Assembly (NCBI RefSeq): GCF_003265705.1
Contig: NW_020312966.1
Coordinates: forward strand, 18,803,433-18,867,432
Length of the DNA stretch: 64,000 bases
From: Callorhinus ursinus
Lineage: Eukaryota > Chordata > Mammalia > Carnivora > Otariidae
Reading direction: 5' to 3'
A program made the position numbers and the translations under genes. The notes under the pieces were generated by a model. It was not told where the DNA came from. It did no database searches and saw nothing but the letters and a program-made list of their open reading frames with translations. Positions 35,026 to 45,942 of this stretch are shown one piece after another (positions within the stretch are counted from its first letter, which is position 1; the number at the start of each line of letters is the position of its first letter).

Positions 35026-35229
35026 TCTCACTGTTGTGTGTCCCTCGGCCTCTCAACATCTCTGTTCATCCCTTAAGCCTGCTAGGTCCTCTATAAACAG
35101 TCCCTGTAAACAATCACTAAAAGCCTTTCCAGAGCTCTATTGGACTGTGCCTTACAGTCCCCGGTGTTATAGGACCACAGCTAATATGATCTCATCTGAC
35201 AAATTGCCATGAGAGCATTCTCTCCATTG

Positions 35230-35495
35230 GAAAATGTGACTCAGCTTTAAGGTCCAAATGCTACTTGCTATATAAAATAATATTCCATATATCTTCCAGT
35301 AGAAAGCAACATCTCGGAGTTCTCAAGGTATTTATCTACAACTTTCTTAATAGATGTACATAATTAACCACAAAAAAACCCACTTGTCATATTTCTGTCA
35401 CATTTGAAGGTGGAATTTAGGTTTGTCTCCTCAAATAAGTTCAGTGTTTTTCAATAAGCACCCGCAAATATTTGTTAAATGCATGAATAAGTTAT
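35230..35495 (+). mobile_element. L2 LINE 3' end
   Basis: gactcagctttaaggtccaa at the left and caataagcacccgcaaatat ttgttaaatgcatgaat at the right match sense L2 order. Diverged. Confidence 0.5.
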
Positions 35496-36447
35496 TTCCC
35501 AACCCCTTATACTTTGCCTCATTCATCTTAACTTTTAATAAATACTCCTGTAAGAGTTGACTTTACAATGCGTTTTCTATTCTCCCCCTCAAACACATTC
35601 ACACACCCACACAGAGTATGTGCCACTGGTTGAGTTCCACAGTCACTTCTACAAAATTGAGTCCTAAATTTCTTACATTTTGTTTTGTGTCAGACTTGCA
35701 TCTCTGTCAATTTATCATCACTCTACGTAGGCATCACTACCTTACCCTCCCATATCCCATGTTGATATAACGATCTTGTTTTTTAAAAATAGCTCCTTAG
35801 CCTGATTTCCATACTTCCGAAAGTCATCTGTATCCTTCTGTAACACAAAATCAGACACTTGATATCATTCCCCTACTTCTTGATCCTACCTCTGCAAATT
35901 CTCTTGAATTGCAAAAATATTGTCTATCCGTTTTCCAATCCCCCAAGTCATTCCACATTTACTTGTGCAAAAACTATTACTACATACTAAAGAGTCTTCA
36001 AATTCGCCATGTTTTCCACGTTACAACGTATAGAGCTGTGCTTTTGGAGAGCAAGTTCATCACCTTTATTTTACAGACTGAGCAATGGGGCCAAGAAGGA
36101 TCATATAACTTCCTTGCCCTCACACATCTGGGTGGTGTGGAAAAGCTGGAGTAAGTGCCTGTCTCATGATACCTATTGGGCATTTTCCCACTGTCTCGAG
36201 ATTCAACCTCTATCCTCCCATCAGATTCATGCTCATGAGGATCAGTGATCTATTCACATGATATGAGAGTACTTAATGCTCCCTTGTAGAATTATCAGAA
36301 ATGTATTTGCTTCTCTTTCCATTCCCATGTCCTTACTTACTCACCTTTGTCTTTCACACCACCAAGTCCAGTACCTTATATAAAGCAAACACTCAATGTT
36401 GATACCTTTTAACATTTGGGATAGTCCAGGCTGTTGAACCCACATAT
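35496..36447. other. Non-repetitive interval
   Basis: Short frames only; nothing recognised. Confidence 0.4.
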
Positions 36448-36461
36448 CTACTTATTCATTT

Positions 36462-36658
36462 TTTTTAAGATTTTATTTGTTTATTTGAGAGAGAGAGAGA
36501 CAGAGATAGTGAGAGAGAGAGAGAGCAGGAGCAGGGAGAAGAGGGAGAAGCAGGCTCTCCACTGAACAGGGAGCCCAACATGGGGCTCCAACCCAGGACC
36601 CCAGGATCATGACCTGAGCTGAAAGCAGATGCTTAACCAACTGAAACACCAAGGCACC
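36462..36658 (-). mobile_element. Carnivore SINE, first of a nested pair
   Basis: Antisense SINE with a degraded head (actgaaacaccaaggcaccc). Bracketed by ctacttattcatt (36448) and ctacttactcatt (36660). Confidence 0.93.
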
Positions 36659-36674
36659 CCTACTTACTCATTTT

Positions 36675-36893
36675 TTTTAAGATTTATCTATTTATTTTGG
36701 ATAGAGAGAATGAGAGAGAGAGATCATGAGTGAGGGGAGGGGCGGAGGAAGAGGGAGAGAGAGACTCTCAAGCAGATTCCCCAGCTGAATGCAGAGCCCA
36801 GTGCGGGGCTTGATTTCACCACCCATGAGATCATGACCTGAGCTGAAAAACAAGAGTTGGATGTTTAACTGACTGAGCCACCCAGGTGTCCCG
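36675..36893 (-). mobile_element. Carnivore SINE, second of a nested pair
   Basis: Same orientation as its neighbour but a different variant. Bracketed by ctacttactcatt (36660) and tctacttattcatt (36894). Confidence 0.93.
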
Positions 36894-36909
36894 TCTACTT
36901 ATTCATTTT

Positions 36910-38800
36910 AATACATTAATATTTTCACTCTACTTACTTAAGATGCATATCTCACAAATACAGTTGGATATAACTCTGAGTTTGAGTAATGGTGATACCA
37001 TAAATTTGTGGCACAGAATTTCCCTCCTCCAATAAATAAAAGCAAAAATAAAACAACACTGCTGAAAATTTCCCAACATTAGAAAGAAATATGGAGTAAT
37101 TATAAACTTCAAAAAGTTACGACTGGTAAAAGGACAGAAGATTCTGGTCCAATGGCCAGGTTGACAGGACTGCCAAGCTTGCTGCCACCCCAGAAAGTAG
37201 CACGGAGTATATAAGAAACTACAGAAATTCTGAAACTTCTGTGTACTCTCTAACTTGAAAAGGAGTGGGCTAAAGGGATGGGTAGATATCCCTGGGAAAA
37301 TCAAGATAAAACATTGTGTAAATGTTCTACAAACCACATCTGGACCTTAGCAGAAGCAGGAAGGGCTTCTGATTCTCTTGCTCCGGCATGTAGTGCTAAG
37401 TTGGGAGAGTGAGCCAAAGACCTAAAGAGTTGAATGCGTGCCAAGCGGGGTGGAATCGAGTCTAATAAGGGACATCTGCTGGGATCTCAGCAATAAGAGC
37501 AAACTCAGGACCTCAGCTCAGGCTGCAGCTGGCCTCAGCTGTGCTCGCCCTTCTCCACATCCTGTTCTCCATGCCACCAGCTCAGAAGGGAAGTCCAGTG
37601 ATTCCAGACAAGGTGGGGATGATATCAGGGAGAAATCATACAAAGTATTTCTGAGAAAAAAAATAAAACCTGAACAAAGATGGAGGAGAAAAATAAATGG
37701 CTTCAGAACTGTGAAAACATGACAGCAAAAAAAAAAAAAATATGTAAGTGGAGAAAGGCATTGATTTTAAATAGCACAGATGATTCAATTGAAAGAATAT
37801 ATAATTTAAGAAATCAAGGCAGATTCTCTGCTGGTGCTTTCATCTCTTGAATAATCCAATAGGGACATGGATTCAGTAACCCAAGGAAAACACAGTGATA
37901 TAATAAAAGATCAGAAGGAGAAGAAAGGAGATACTATAAAGAAAAGAAAACTAAGATTAAAAAAAATCAGTACAGATAAAATAAACTAGAACAGCAAAAA
38001 GCAAAAAATTGTCATGTAAATAAGGCTTTATTTATTTATACTGAATAAAATTAAGACAACAAGTTTAAAATGCATACTTAGGAAAAAAATAGATATGGAA
38101 ACGTTAGTCCATCCACCATAACGGTGATTGATACTGCTCAAGTAAAGACTAGCAAATAAGACAGAAAATAATAAGAGATATAATATAGGAAAACTCTCCT
38201 AACATAAATACATGATAGAGCACATCATATACTAAGAAAACTTGATACAAAGCTAGTGATATAAAAAAAAATTTAGTTAAGTTACTGAATAAAGCAGCCT
38301 TTACATTTCTGGGAAGAAGCAAGTACCATACACGTGGAAGAACTTGGTCTCAGAATAAAAACTCAGTTTCCAAAACAATGTAACAAAATCTCCATTAGAC
38401 CAAGTCAATGTGTTCTTCAGACATAAAAATAACAAAAAAGCATTTGCGTATATGAAATAATAGGTTTGAGGAAAGTCAGGAGCAATGAAACTTTTTCGAA
38501 AAACACCTATTTGAAGAAAATGCAACCAATGAAAAAGTGACTTAAAATAAAAAATTCATAAATTGAGAAGCCATGATAACAGGACAGGGGTTCAAATTAA
38601 GTATGACTATATGATAAAAGAGCTGGGTAAATATTATTATACCAGATATATTATAATCCATTAAAATAAATATTACAAAAGCAATAAACTCAGAGGAAAG
38701 GAGGCATAGAGGTTGCTAATTACCTCATCTTTCACAGAAGGAGTTAATTAATGATGGTGACTAAAATTAAAATATGTAAATTAAATAAATCCATGCCGAC
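36910..38800 (+). mobile_element. Probable old LINE (L1M/HAL1-like), degenerate
   Basis: Strongly A-rich + strand with poly-A at 37727-37740 and long stretches of AAA/AGA codon-like text typical of decayed L1 or HAL1 ORF1 and leader. No decisive motif was aligned, so this is a composition-based call. The 135-codon minus frame (36930-37337) is its antisense. Confidence 0.35.
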
Positions 38801-39454
38801 TGCAATTTATTGATGGTTTTAATAATTTTTTTCTTAAACTTAGAGCAGTATTTTAGTATGTAGTACCTCTTATAATGAAAACACTAAAGTTCTACAATTG
38901 CTTTTTTGGTCACTAAATTCAAGTCAAAATTACTAGCTGCTATTTTTAAATAACATTTATCCAAGAATTCTATTTTAAAGTTATTTTTGCCTTTTCCTCT
39001 TTCATCTCCATACTTTTGACTTCATTTATCTATGTTTTCTTTTCAATGTCTGTAGAGAAACTGTTTAAATAATTAACAGTAGTAATGTCCATTTTAAGTA
39101 ATTTATTGCTTTCATTTTTGTTTGTGTGTGGCCAGATTTAGTTTTAGGTTGAATATACATCATCACTTAAAATGATCATGGCATCAGTTTCAACTTATTT
39201 TGATAAATTAATCATTGAAATTATTTTTTATTAACTTAAATTTAAAATTTAATAATTAAATTAAAATTTAAATTAAATTTATTACTTCCAGAAGAAACTT
39301 TGTTGCCTTTTTCACTCATACTTTTTTACTCCCACATCTGTTAGCTCGCTACCTACCTGTTGGTTATAGGTTTAGACTATCATCTAGGAAGAGATGAAGA
39401 AGAAAGCAAAATAAATGAAGGCTGGTATGGGTTGGGGGAATAAACGGATACTCA
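38801..39454. other. AT-rich interval
   Basis: No gene. Contains a 46-bp pure A/T palindromic tract. Confidence 0.45.
39236..39281. repeat. A/T-only near-palindrome
   Basis: Overlapping ATTTAAAT-type units; can pair with itself. Confidence 0.7.
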
Positions 39455-39870
39455 TCTGTGTTAGTCAGGATAAAGTAGGTGCTGCTATGGTAACAGATTG
39501 ATCCAGAATCTCATGGACAGTGCAACAAAGTCTGATGAAGTCAGGGAGCTCCTCTACCAGCAGCAGTTCTCAAGCTGTTGACTCAGAGACCCAGACTGGC
39601 ACCATCTTGTCACTCTGCCATCTTAACAAATGATCCCAACAACCACTGAAATAAAGGAAGAGAGAATGCAGAGGACTCGTGCTTTCACTTTTTCCCCATT
39701 GGCCTAAAAGTAAAAGCAACTTCAGTTTTATTTATAGCCTATTGGCCAGGACTAGTCAGTTAGGACTGTCTTAACTGCAAGAGAGCCTGGAAACGCCATA
39801 TTCCTGTGTTTGCAGGAAGAAGACAATAAGACAGAATTCGGGGAATGCTTAATATTATCTCTTCCTCATG
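39455..39870 (-). mobile_element. LTR-like element (ERVL/MaLR class), family uncertain
   Basis: tgtgttagtcaggataa at the left, gactctgccatcttaaca-like text, ccattggcct / ctattggccagga and taactgcaagagagcctgga resemble an old mammalian LTR in antisense. Confidence 0.5.
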
Positions 39871-39949
39871 ACGTGAAACTGAGACAGTTATGCAGTTAAA
39901 TGTAATAGTCTGAGAAATTAAAAGGAGAACCCAAAATAATTATTACTGC

Positions 39950-40503
39950 ATTTACATAACAAGACAGACATGCTATGTTCATGAATTGGAAGAATTAATA
40001 TTGTTAAGATGAAAATACTTCTCAAATTGATCTACACATTCAACACAGTCCCTTTCAAAATCCCAGATGATTTATTTGCAGAAACTGAAAATCTGATTCT
40101 AAAATTACCATATACTATATACAAATATTAAATCAAAATGGATCAAAACCATAAATATAATAGCTGAAACTATAAACTCTTAGAAGAAAACATAGGCACA
40201 AAAACTTTGTGACCTTGAATGAGGCAATGGTTGCTTAGCTATAACATCAAAAGTACAAGTAAAACAAAAACAATAGTATAAGTAACAACAAGAAAAGGTA
40301 GATGTCAAACATAATTGAAATTTAAAATAATTTGTACTCCGTAGGACATTATCAAGAAAATGAAAAGACACAACCTATAGCACGTGAGAAAATATTTGCA
40401 AATATATATCTCATTGGGGTCTAACATTCAGAAATATATAAAGAACACAACTCAACAACAAGAAAAATAAACAATCCAATTTTTTAAATGGGCAAATAAT
40501 TTT
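39950..40503 (+). mobile_element. Old L1 ORF2 region, left of the nested insertion
   Basis: tcatgaattggaagaattaa, cacagtccctttcaaaatcc, aaaccataaatataatagct and aagaaaaataaacaatccaa follow L1 ORF2. Confidence 0.85.
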
Positions 40504-41853
40504 TTCTTTTTCTTTTTTTATTAATTTTATTTTATTACATTATGTTAGTCACCATACATGACATCATTAGTTTTTGATGTAGCATTCCATGATTCATTGT
40601 TTGTGCATAACACCCAGTGCTCGATGCAGTACGTGCCCTCCTTAATACCCATCACCAGGCTAACCCATCCCCCCACCGCCCTCCCCTCTAGAACCCTCAG
40701 TTTGTTTCTCAGAGTCGATCGTCTCTCATGGTTCGTCTCCTCCTCTGACTCCCCCTTCTTCATTTTTCCCTTCCTACTATATTCGTCTTCTTTTTTTAAA
40801 ATTTTTTTATTATGTTAATCACCATAAATTACATCATTAGTTTTTGACGTAGTGTTCCATGATTCATTGTTTGTGCATAACACCCAGTGCTCCACGCAGA
40901 ATGTGCCCTCTTTAATACCCATCACCGGACTAACCCATCCCCCCACCCTCCTCCCCTCTAGAACCCTCAGTTTGTTTTTCAGAGTCCATCGTCTCTCATG
41001 GTTCGTCTCCCCCTCTGACTTACTCCCCTTCATTCTTCCCCTCCTGCTATCTTCTTCTTTTTCTTTTTTCTTAACATATGTTGCATTAATTGTTTCAGAA
41101 GTACAGGTCTGCGATTCAACAGTCTTGCACAATTCACAGCACTCACCATAGCACATACCCTCCCCAATGTCCATCACCCAGCCACCCCATCCTTCCCACC
41201 CCCCTCTGCTCCAGCAACTCTCAGTTTGTTTCCTGAGATTAAGAGTCTCTTATGGTTTGTCTCCCTCTCTGGTTTCATCTTGTTTCATTTTTCCCTCCTT
41301 TCCCCTATGATCCTCTGTCTTATTTCTTAAACTCCTCATATTAGTAAGATCATATGATACTTGTCTTTCTCTGATTGACTTATTTCACTTAGCATAATAC
41401 CCTCTAGTTCCATCCACATTGTTGCAAATGGCAAGATTTTGGGTTTTTTGATGGTTGCATAATATTCCATTGTGTATACATACCACATCTTCTTTATCCA
41501 TTCATCTGTCGATGGACATCTTGGCTCTTTCCGCAGTTTGGCTATTGTGGACATTGCTGCTATAAACATTACGTGCACCCCAATGTTTATAGATCACTAC
41601 ATTTGTATCTTTGGGGTAAATACCCAGTAGTGCAATTGCTGGGTCATAGGGTAGCTCTATTTTCAACTTTTTGAGGAACCTCTATACTGTTCTCCAGAGT
41701 GGCTGCACCAGCTTGCATTCTTACCAAAAGTGTAGAAGGGTTCCCCTTTCTCCACATCCTCACCAACATCTGTCGTTTCCTGACTTGTTAATTTTAGCCA
41801 TTCTGACTGGTGTGAGGTGGTATCTCATTGAGGTTTTGATTTGGATTTCGCTG
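40504..41853 (-). mobile_element. Young carnivore L1, 5'-truncated, with a doubled 3' UTR unit
   Basis: A T-rich tail at 40501-40520 is followed by two tandem copies of the terminal UTR unit (about 40541-40784 and 40811-41060, offset 270 bp), the G-rich UTR in antisense and the ORF2 end. The minus frame 41336-41578 contains DEWIKKMWYVYTMEYYATIK, the L1 ORF2 C-terminal pattern. A 16-bp duplication, atgggcaaataatttt / atgggcaaatgatttt, flanks it at 40488-40503 and 41854-41869. It lies inside an older L1. Confidence 0.95.
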
Positions 41854-41869
41854 ATGGGCAAATGATTTT

Positions 41870-42660
41870 AACAGACTTTCGTCCAAAGAAGATATACAAG
41901 TGACCAAAACACATGAAAAGATGCTCAACATCATTAGTAATTAGGAAAATGCAAACCAAAACCATAATGAAATACCACTAAGATGACTACAATCAGGAAC
42001 ACAGACAATAATAGGGGATGTGGAGTTACTGGAATCCTCATACACTGCTGATGGGATTAGAAAATGGTACAGCCACACTGCAAACCAGTTTGGCAGTTTT
42101 CTCAAGCTCCTGTTACCATGCTTCACATTAGATTTTACTCCATGACCTAGCAATTGTAAGATTCATGTACATAAATTAAAACATATAAGCATACATCTAC
42201 AGAAAAATTCGTACATTAATGGTAGCATACTCACTCCTAGAAAGACACAAACTACGAAAACTGACCGAGCATTATTCATCATCACTAAAAAGAGGAAACA
42301 ACTAAATGTTGATTCATAAATGGATAAACATATTTGGTATATACCATACAATGGAATATTTGGCCACAAAGAGAAATGAAGTACTGATGCTGACACAATA
42401 TGGAAGCTTGAAAACATTATGCTGTATGAGAAAAGGCAAACACATAAGGCTACAGATTCTATTCAATGTAAAATGTCAAGAATAGGCAAATATGTAGAAA
42501 CACAAAGTAGATTAATGTTTTCCAGAGGTCGCAAAAAGGAAGAATCTGCACATAAGTAAGGGGTTTTCTTTGGGTGATGAAATGTTCTGGAATTAATATC
42601 CTTGATGGTTGTACAACTGTTTGAACATACTGAAAACTACTGAATTTGACCTTTTTAATT
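41870..42660 (+). mobile_element. Old L1 ORF2/3' region, right of the nested insertion
   Basis: gaaaagatgctcaacatcat, agtttggcagttttctcaag and acaatggaatatttggccac continue the L1 that stops at 40503. Confidence 0.85.
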
Positions 42661-42748
42661 AGGCTCCACACCCAACGCGGGGGGCTTGAACTCATAACCC
42701 CAAGATCAAGAGCCACATGCTCTACCAACTGAGCCAGCCAGGTGCCCC
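42661..42748 (-). mobile_element. Carnivore SINE head fragment
   Basis: Only the tRNA-like part is present (ctctaccaactgagccagcc ... ggtgcccc). The tail and pyrimidine region are lacking. It belongs to a different, older SINE variant (CTACC instead of TTAACC). Confidence 0.85.
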
Positions 42749-42810
42749 AGAATTGTACATTTTAAAAGAGTGATTTAATGGTATATGAATTATATCTCAC
42801 TAAAATATTC
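42749..42810 (+). mobile_element. Old L1 3' terminus
   Basis: gaattgtacattttaaaaga and tatgaattatatctcac are the L1M terminal pattern, cut from its body by the SINE fragment. Confidence 0.75.
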
Positions 42811-43109
42811 TATGAAAAAAATTTCCCAAGGCAAATTGTTGGGAGAGAAAAGTTATAGGATGGAATAGAGTATAATCCCACCTATTAAAAATGTATGCTG
42901 ATATGTTTTCAGGTTTATATGTAAAAATGCATAGAGAAAGGATTGAAGTAATATAAAAAGAATTGTATTGGGGACATTTCAAAGTGGGGGGATCTTTACT
43001 GTCTCTGTATTTTGTAACCTTCAAATGTTATAAGAAGAATATCTTCATATATTATGTAAAACTAAACAAAAGAAAATGAATGAAGTTAGAAGGTATGAGA
43101 GACAAATGC
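42811..43109. other. Possibly LINE-derived AT-rich interval
   Basis: Resembles the 3' trailing sequence seen after some old L1s, but no firm match. Confidence 0.3.
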
Positions 43110-43250
43110 TATTATACCCCATCTTCAGCGCCCAGTTCAATTTCCTCCATTTTATGAAGTCTTCCTCAACGTTTTTACTGATTTGTCTTCCTTGTGCTCT
43201 TGCAACCCACACAGTATGTGCTACATAATTTAGCCCCTAATCACATACTT
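43110..43250 (+). mobile_element. L2-like fragment
   Basis: tgaagtcttcctcaacg and the surrounding pyrimidine-rich text resemble sense L2. Confidence 0.4.
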
Positions 43251-44154
43251 AAACAAACCAATTACATGTAAAAACTCTGGCTACACTGTAGAACACAATA
43301 CAAATATCATGACAGCATGTTGGGTAGTCTTTTGGCCCGATCAATGTGAAATAAAGGATAGCAAACCCAAAACGGGAGGTCTCCAGTCAGAAGCTGGGTA
43401 AAGCTTGGGCTGGATGCTGAAAGAAGTCCTTAAAATAGTGGCGACGTCAAAGGTCAAACTGAGATTACTTATTCCGGGTTAACATAAAGAAACACCTTAA
43501 ATCTAGCAATTTCTGGGCAAATCTATTTCAAGCAAGCAGAGTTTGGTAAGCAAGCAAGCAACTGTAGAAGATCCAGAATCTACATAAAAAACATCCTGTT
43601 AGTCTTTGAAGCAAAAAAGCAACAAAACAAAACCCACAAGAGCTAAGTAGATAGGTACGCCTTGTAATGGTCTTAAAGGCAAAGTTCTTGTCTATAGTAT
43701 TGCTTTTATCTCTGCATTCATACTATCTCATGCACGTTAGCTTCAATTCCCCAGTAAGACTTCAAGATTGCAATCTACCATGATTTAGAAAAAGTGCTCA
43801 TATTTATTGTACGGCTTCTAACATTTATGATATTGAGCACCTGATTGAGTTTGTTGATTTCATTGATAGAATGACCAGTTACACGGTGCTTGACAAGTGA
43901 AAATTAATTTTCCAAAAATATTAAGGGTCTGTTCTGACTAAACCCAAAGTAACATACTGAAGGGTCCCAATCCCCAAATAAAATACACAGAATCTATTTC
44001 ACAGGGGTCATAATTCATAATAAATCTGATGTAAAAAATAAAATAGAAAATGGAATTTATTTGACTGTCCCAAACAGACTGAACTCCTAAAAATAATCCC
44101 TCTTCCTAGCCTTTCCTAAAATGATTGTTATTGTTATTAATGCTCTACTGATAG
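43251..44154. other. Non-repetitive interval
   Basis: Nothing recognised. Confidence 0.4.
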
Positions 44155-44400
44155 CAGATAACGTGTATTGAGGATGTATGCTATAAGCACTGAGCTGAAC
44201 GTTTTTTATGTATATTATCTCATTTGATCATCATAACAATCCTGTGCAGTAAGCGCTGTAATCCCATTTATTGTACAAATGAGAAAGCTGGAATTGAGTG
44301 AGTGTAAAACGAACCTTTCCATGCCCACACAGCTAGTTGGTAGTGAAGATGCGATTTCACTTCAAGCCTGCCTAACTCCCAAATTCATGTTCTTTACCAA
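44155..44400 (-). mobile_element. MIR SINE
   Basis: tatattatctcatttgatca, caatcctgtgcagtaagcgc, gtacaaatgagaaagctgga and cacacagctagttggtagtg are in antisense MIR order. Confidence 0.8.
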
Positions 44401-44979
44401 TATACCCTTCTAGCTATACGATGATTGGTATTTGAATATTACCAAGAATTCAGGATTCCCATGCTAGCCTGCCATGGTAATCTGTTTCTCAAAGGAAGCA
44501 TATGTCCTCAAAGGAAATATGTGTCCAGAGGACAAAGACAGTTAGTTAGAGGTTTAATCTCCAATTCCAATAAAATATCTGGTGAACTAGCCTTGATTCT
44601 ATGATGGCTCTTCTTGTAGAGCCTAATTTGACCAAAGTGGCCTCCGTTTTCCCCTTCTTCCTGATTCCAGCCACTTGCTACCCCAATGCTGAAGAAGCCC
44701 AAGTCTAGAGGAAATGACCAACCAAGAGCAAGCCCATCAGAAACTCATGTTTTCCTTCATTTCCCCCTTTTTTCTCTGCTTAATCAGTAACTGTATTGAA
44801 ATGTGTCTCATGATTAAAAATATATTCTGACACAGAAGAAACAAGCAAGACAGGTTGACTTTAAGATAGAGGTTTTCAACTTTTTTTTTTTTTTTGGCAT
44901 AATGACCAGGAAGCTTGTTTAGCACAAAAATGCCAATGTCAACCCATCAAAGGATACTCCATGAACTTGTTTGTTTCAG
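44401..44979. other. Interval upstream of the candidate exon
   Basis: A T-run at 44881-44895. The text gaggttttcaac ... ggaagcttgtttagcac is faintly MER5-like. A pyrimidine-rich tract and AG (44978-44979) end the interval. Confidence 0.4.
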
Positions 44980-45062
44980 GGATCGTGAGAACCCATTTGA
45001 TTCAATGAGAAGGAAGCATAACTTCCAGGATTTAGAGAAATGGAAGCAACTTTATCCAAAAG
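44980..45062 (+). other. Candidate 83-bp internal exon (unproven)
   Basis: The segment follows a plausible 3' splice site (ttgtttgtttcag, AG at 44978-44979) and is followed by a strong 5' splice site (aaaag|gtgagc, GT at 45063-45064). Of the three frames only one is open: codons from 44981 to 45061, giving a charged 27-residue peptide beginning DRENPFDSMRRK and ending KWKQLYPK. The implied phases are 2 in and 1 out. I do not recognise the protein and see no partner exon. It could be a chance arrangement or an exonised old repeat, because the sequence just upstream is faintly hAT-like. Confidence 0.3.
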
Positions 45063-45708
45063 GTGAGCGTTCCAGACTGCTACTCATCATTTCATACAGC
45101 TAAATGGCCCTAGAAGGCAGGAAGAGACTCTTTTAATTTGTCTGGAACCATGAACATATTGAATACATAACTAGTATACTACTTTGTGAAGAGAAAACTA
45201 AGTTTCTGCCCACGTCTAGCTTGAGAGGGAGATCCAGAAAGACAAGACATTCATCTATGTAGAAAAGTCATGTGAGAGAAAAACGACCTTACCTTCATGA
45301 TGAAGAAGGAAAAGAGCTTTCAAAGCACTCCTTCTTTTCTTTAAAGTGACACAACAAAGAAATAGCAGAGAAAGAAAAACAAGACAAAAGAGAAGAGTTA
45401 AGCTCCTCCTGAGAAATCAAGGTTGATTGGACCAAAAATCAGAAATGATGCGATTTAAAAAAAAATGAGTCCCCATAAATCAGAAAGGAATATCTCGGTA
45501 TACAGAGAGAAGCACACAGACAAAAATCTTTAGTGCACAAAGCAATGAATCCCTCAGTATCCCATATTTCAAGCAAACCACAAGAGGGTGAGGGGGAAAG
45601 CATGACAGCAACACTTGCAGCTCAAATCACTCCTGAAAGAGTATATTTTTCTCTCTCTTCGTGTTACATTTTCTCATCACATCCCTCTTGGAATTCAGCG
45701 GCTCTTTT
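45063..45708. other. Non-repetitive interval
   Basis: A-rich near 45355-45470. Nothing recognised. Confidence 0.4.
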
Positions 45709-45721
45709 AAAAGAAGATACT

Positions 45722-45929
45722 TGGGCGCCTGGGTGGCTCAGTTGGTTAAGCGACTGCCTTCGGCTCAGGTCATGATCCTGGAGTCCCAGGATCGAGTCCC
45801 ATATCGGGCTCCCTGCTCAGCGGGGAGTCTGCTTCTCCCTCTGACCCTCTTCCCTCTTGTGCTCTCTGTCTCTCATTGTCTCTCTCTCAAAAAAAATAAA
45901 TAAAATCTTTAAAAAAAATAAAAAAAAAT
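45722..45929 (+). mobile_element. Carnivore SINE, young
   Basis: Complete sense SINE: gggcgcctgggtggctcagt, gcgactgccttcggctcagg, CT stretch, AATAAA and A-tail. A 13-bp target duplication, aaaagaagatact / aaaagacgatact, lies at 45709-45721 and 45930-45942. Confidence 0.96.
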
Positions 45930-45942
45930 AAAAGACGATACT

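Noticed and set aside
36930..37337. 135-codon minus frame
   Set aside because: Antisense to A-rich, probably LINE-derived sequence; T-rich codons explain its length.
40558..41151. Two similar + strand frames of 86 and 99 codons suggesting a tandem gene pair
   Set aside because: They are antisense translations of the doubled L1 3' UTR unit; similar peptides appear at other L1 tails (24635, and minus strand at 32277-32495).
45722..45800. tRNA-like head with A/B-box-like motifs
   Set aside because: It is the SINE promoter region, not a functional tRNA gene; no cloverleaf acceptor pairing followed by a terminator.
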